Below, in pieces: positions 62,361-64,000 of a stretch of 64,000 nt of DNA. Below the pieces are notes generated by a model, which saw only the letters and a program-made list of their open reading frames with translations, had not been told where the DNA came from and searched no databases. The stretch is from Nigrospora sphaerica. Lineage: Eukaryota > Ascomycota > Sordariomycetes > Amphisphaeriales > Apiosporaceae. The DNA lies in NCBI GenBank assembly GCA_018287875.1, contig JAGVVL010000002.1, positions 5,828,001-5,892,000 of the forward strand. The letters run 5' to 3'. Position 1 is the stretch's first letter. Each line of letters opens with the position of its first letter. The translations under genes were made by a program, and so were the position numbers.

Positions 62361-64000
62361 CTAGTCGAGTCCGGCAAGGGTGTCCCAGCCTGTCATCGAA
62401 TGGGCCAGACTGTTAAGGCTTTCATAATCCACCGTAGAAGTTGGCGGAGACCGTCGCAAGGCAGTCGTGCCATTCTCGCCCGTATTACCCGTAAACAAGA
62501 ATATGGGTGTTTCTCCGAGGCCGTTGGTGCTGCTGTTGCTGTTGCCATTCGCCCCGCCGCCAATGTTCCAGGCGTCGAATCCCGACTGCCAGTTGGCGCT
62601 GTCCTTGAGGTACCAATCTTGTCCGTCCACGGTGTACACCGACGAACTTGGCGTCGCATTCCTGGTCGTGCTGCGTGATGGCTGGCTGGAAGTGCCACCG
62701 TTTGATGAGGGCGCTCCGTACGGCCGGGGATAACTGGTCATGGGCTGCTGCCAGGCTTGGGTCCTGAGGTCGTCGACAGCGAGCGGCACAGGATTTGCCG
62801 TCATTCCGTTGCCATTGATGTTTTGCATTACGGCCACGTTCTGGTAACCCGGCGACACCGTCGCCAGATTGTTTAATTCCCGTGCCATCGCCAGCCCCGC
62901 CAATGCCCTTGTCGTCGCTGTCGTATGCTGCGTCCTAGGATGATGGTGGCTGCACAACTCGCGGTTTGTCGTGGCCGGCGAAATTGGCCCCACGGCCGGC
63001 GGCGAAGGCGACGTCGTTATATGGGATCTGGGTGACGGCACCTCGGACATGTTGAAGGTGCCCCATCGTTCGTCCGTACGCTGCAACACGTGCGCCGCAT
63101 CCTCGGGAAGATCGCAGTTCCACTTGCGGGCCAATACGCTGAGGATGCCCAGCGTGCGTCTGCCACAGGGCCAGTCCTCGGCAATTTCTTCTAGGTGCTT
63201 GATGCCGTGCGTAATGTCTCGCCTCGCCGTCTTCTCCGGCAGGTTGAGTAGGTGGATCGTGCAGGCCGAGTGAAGCATATAGACAGCAATATTGCAGATC
63301 TGGCGGAGATTATAGTGTTTCTTGTACAGCCGCATCAACTTGGAAATGGCCCCCGCGTTGGCGGTGCAGATCCTCCGCGGCGACACGTGGGGCGGCAAGG
63401 GCGAGGCAGAGGGGGCGTATTTAAGAAACGGCCGAAAGAGATGGATGTACTGGAGATGGAAGAACATGCTGGATTCGCGTTAGCGGCCTCGCCGACCAAT
63501 GTCGCTTCATACAGGAGCACGCACTGTACCAGGATGCAGTTCGGCAGCTGCCCTTCCCTGGGCTCCAGTTCCTTGGGCAGCTCCTTACGCCAGTCCTCCA
63601 ACCGCCTGTGGAGCTCGCTGAGCTTTTTCAGCTCGACCGACTTGCCGCTGGACCGCCCGATATGGTTGGGATGGTAAAAGAACAAGAGCAGGTCGCTGCT
63701 AATCTCGCAGAGCTTGGACAGTTGCAGCCCTATGGCACGTGTCCGTGACGGTTGTTTGGATGACTCGTCGGATCCAGCATCAGTATAGGGAGACCAGTCC
63801 TCGGCATCCTCGTCCGGGAAGACGTCGTACTTGGGTACATTGTACGTGTTTTTGGGTATCTGCGGCAGCCGGCCCAGGTAGTTCGACCAGCACTTGTCAA
63901 ATAAGAAGCAACCCCAGAACGTAATTCGACGGGCGTCCATTTCGTGCTCGTCTAGCTGCTCGGTCTCGCTGCCGATGCCGCCCATGTCCAGGTTCAGTCC
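62361..64000 (-). CDS. NirA/NIT-4-like fungal transcription factor, C-terminal part (truncated by window edge)
   Basis: This is the C-terminal portion of a zinc-cluster-type transcription factor; the DNA-binding domain lies beyond the right edge. Exons on the minus strand are 64000-63525 (open at its 5' end) and 63468-62361. The 56-nt intron (GTGCGT...GCTAAC...CCAG) rejoins phase as LPNCILVHMFFHLQYIHLFRPF. The visible fungal-specific middle homology region includes LDEHEMDARRITFWGCFLFDKCWSNYLGRL and LQLSKLCEISSDLLLFFY, typical of the NirA/NIT-4 group. In that group the factor activates nitrate assimilation genes. The last 200 residues are Ser/Thr/Asn/Gly-rich with YLKDSANWQSGFDAWN, a plausible acidic-aromatic activation segment. 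Family is firm (fungal_trans); orthology to NIT-4 is tentative. Confidence 0.85.

Noticed and set aside
1..64000. CRISPR arrays, prokaryotic operons, insertion sequences or a secondary-metabolite cluster
   Set aside because: None present; introns, tRNA without CCA and gene families are fungal, and no synthase or tailoring genes flank the MFS transporter.

Overview
This window is nuclear DNA of a filamentous ascomycete, most likely a Sordariomycete (Sordariales-like by gene content; this is inference). It is GC-rich. Its genes carry short spliceosomal introns (about 50-180 nt) with GTRNGT donors and CTAAC/CTGAC branch points close to YAG acceptors. Each gene is separate and generally has kilobase-scale intergenic DNA. 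I find no operon, rRNA, phage, insertion sequence or CRISPR. I joined exons by eye, checking reading phase at every junction and continuity of the protein family.

Layout. 1-9.2 kb: a 2EXR/F-box-like protein (+), an intronless tRNA-Arg(CCU) (-), a HIRAN-SNF2-RING helicase of the Rad5/HLTF type (+), an AcpS-type phosphopantetheinyl transferase (-) and a DUF1774 membrane protein (-). 12.7-23 kb: a GNAT acetyltransferase (-), a sulfite efflux pump SSU1 (-) divergent from cysteine dioxygenase (+), and a 5-exon C2H2 zinc-finger protein (-). 26-35 kb: a membrane-anchored GNAT-like protein (+), a divergent histone H4 variant in 7 exons (-), an unrecognised gene with an internal TAG (-), SVF1 (-) and mitochondrial ribosomal protein uL11m (+). 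35.1-39.6 kb is a gene-poor gap. 39.6-50.5 kb: a HAL4/SAT4-type kinase, HSP10, a secreted AA9 LPMO and a BRE2/ASH2-type COMPASS subunit (all +). 50.9-64 kb: an unrecognised single-TM protein (-), NSE1 of SMC5/6 (+), La protein (+), a DHA1-type MFS transporter (-), and the C-terminal part of a NirA/NIT-4-like transcription factor (-) that runs off the right edge.

How genes work together. Most neighbours are unrelated housekeeping genes. The clear functional pairing is cysteine dioxygenase next to SSU1: the first starts cysteine oxidation, which leads to sulfite, and the second exports sulfite. They share one 1.96-kb divergent promoter region. Chromatin and genome-maintenance genes (HLTF-like helicase, H4 variant, BRE2, NSE1) recur but are not adjacent.

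Points of most interest are the H4 variant with three tandem CCAAT-type 19-mers upstream, the CDO/SSU1 divergent pair, the AA9 enzyme with a cysteine-rich tail, and the undescribed gene at 30-31.3 kb, whose TAG is either a nonsense codon or a splice acceptor.
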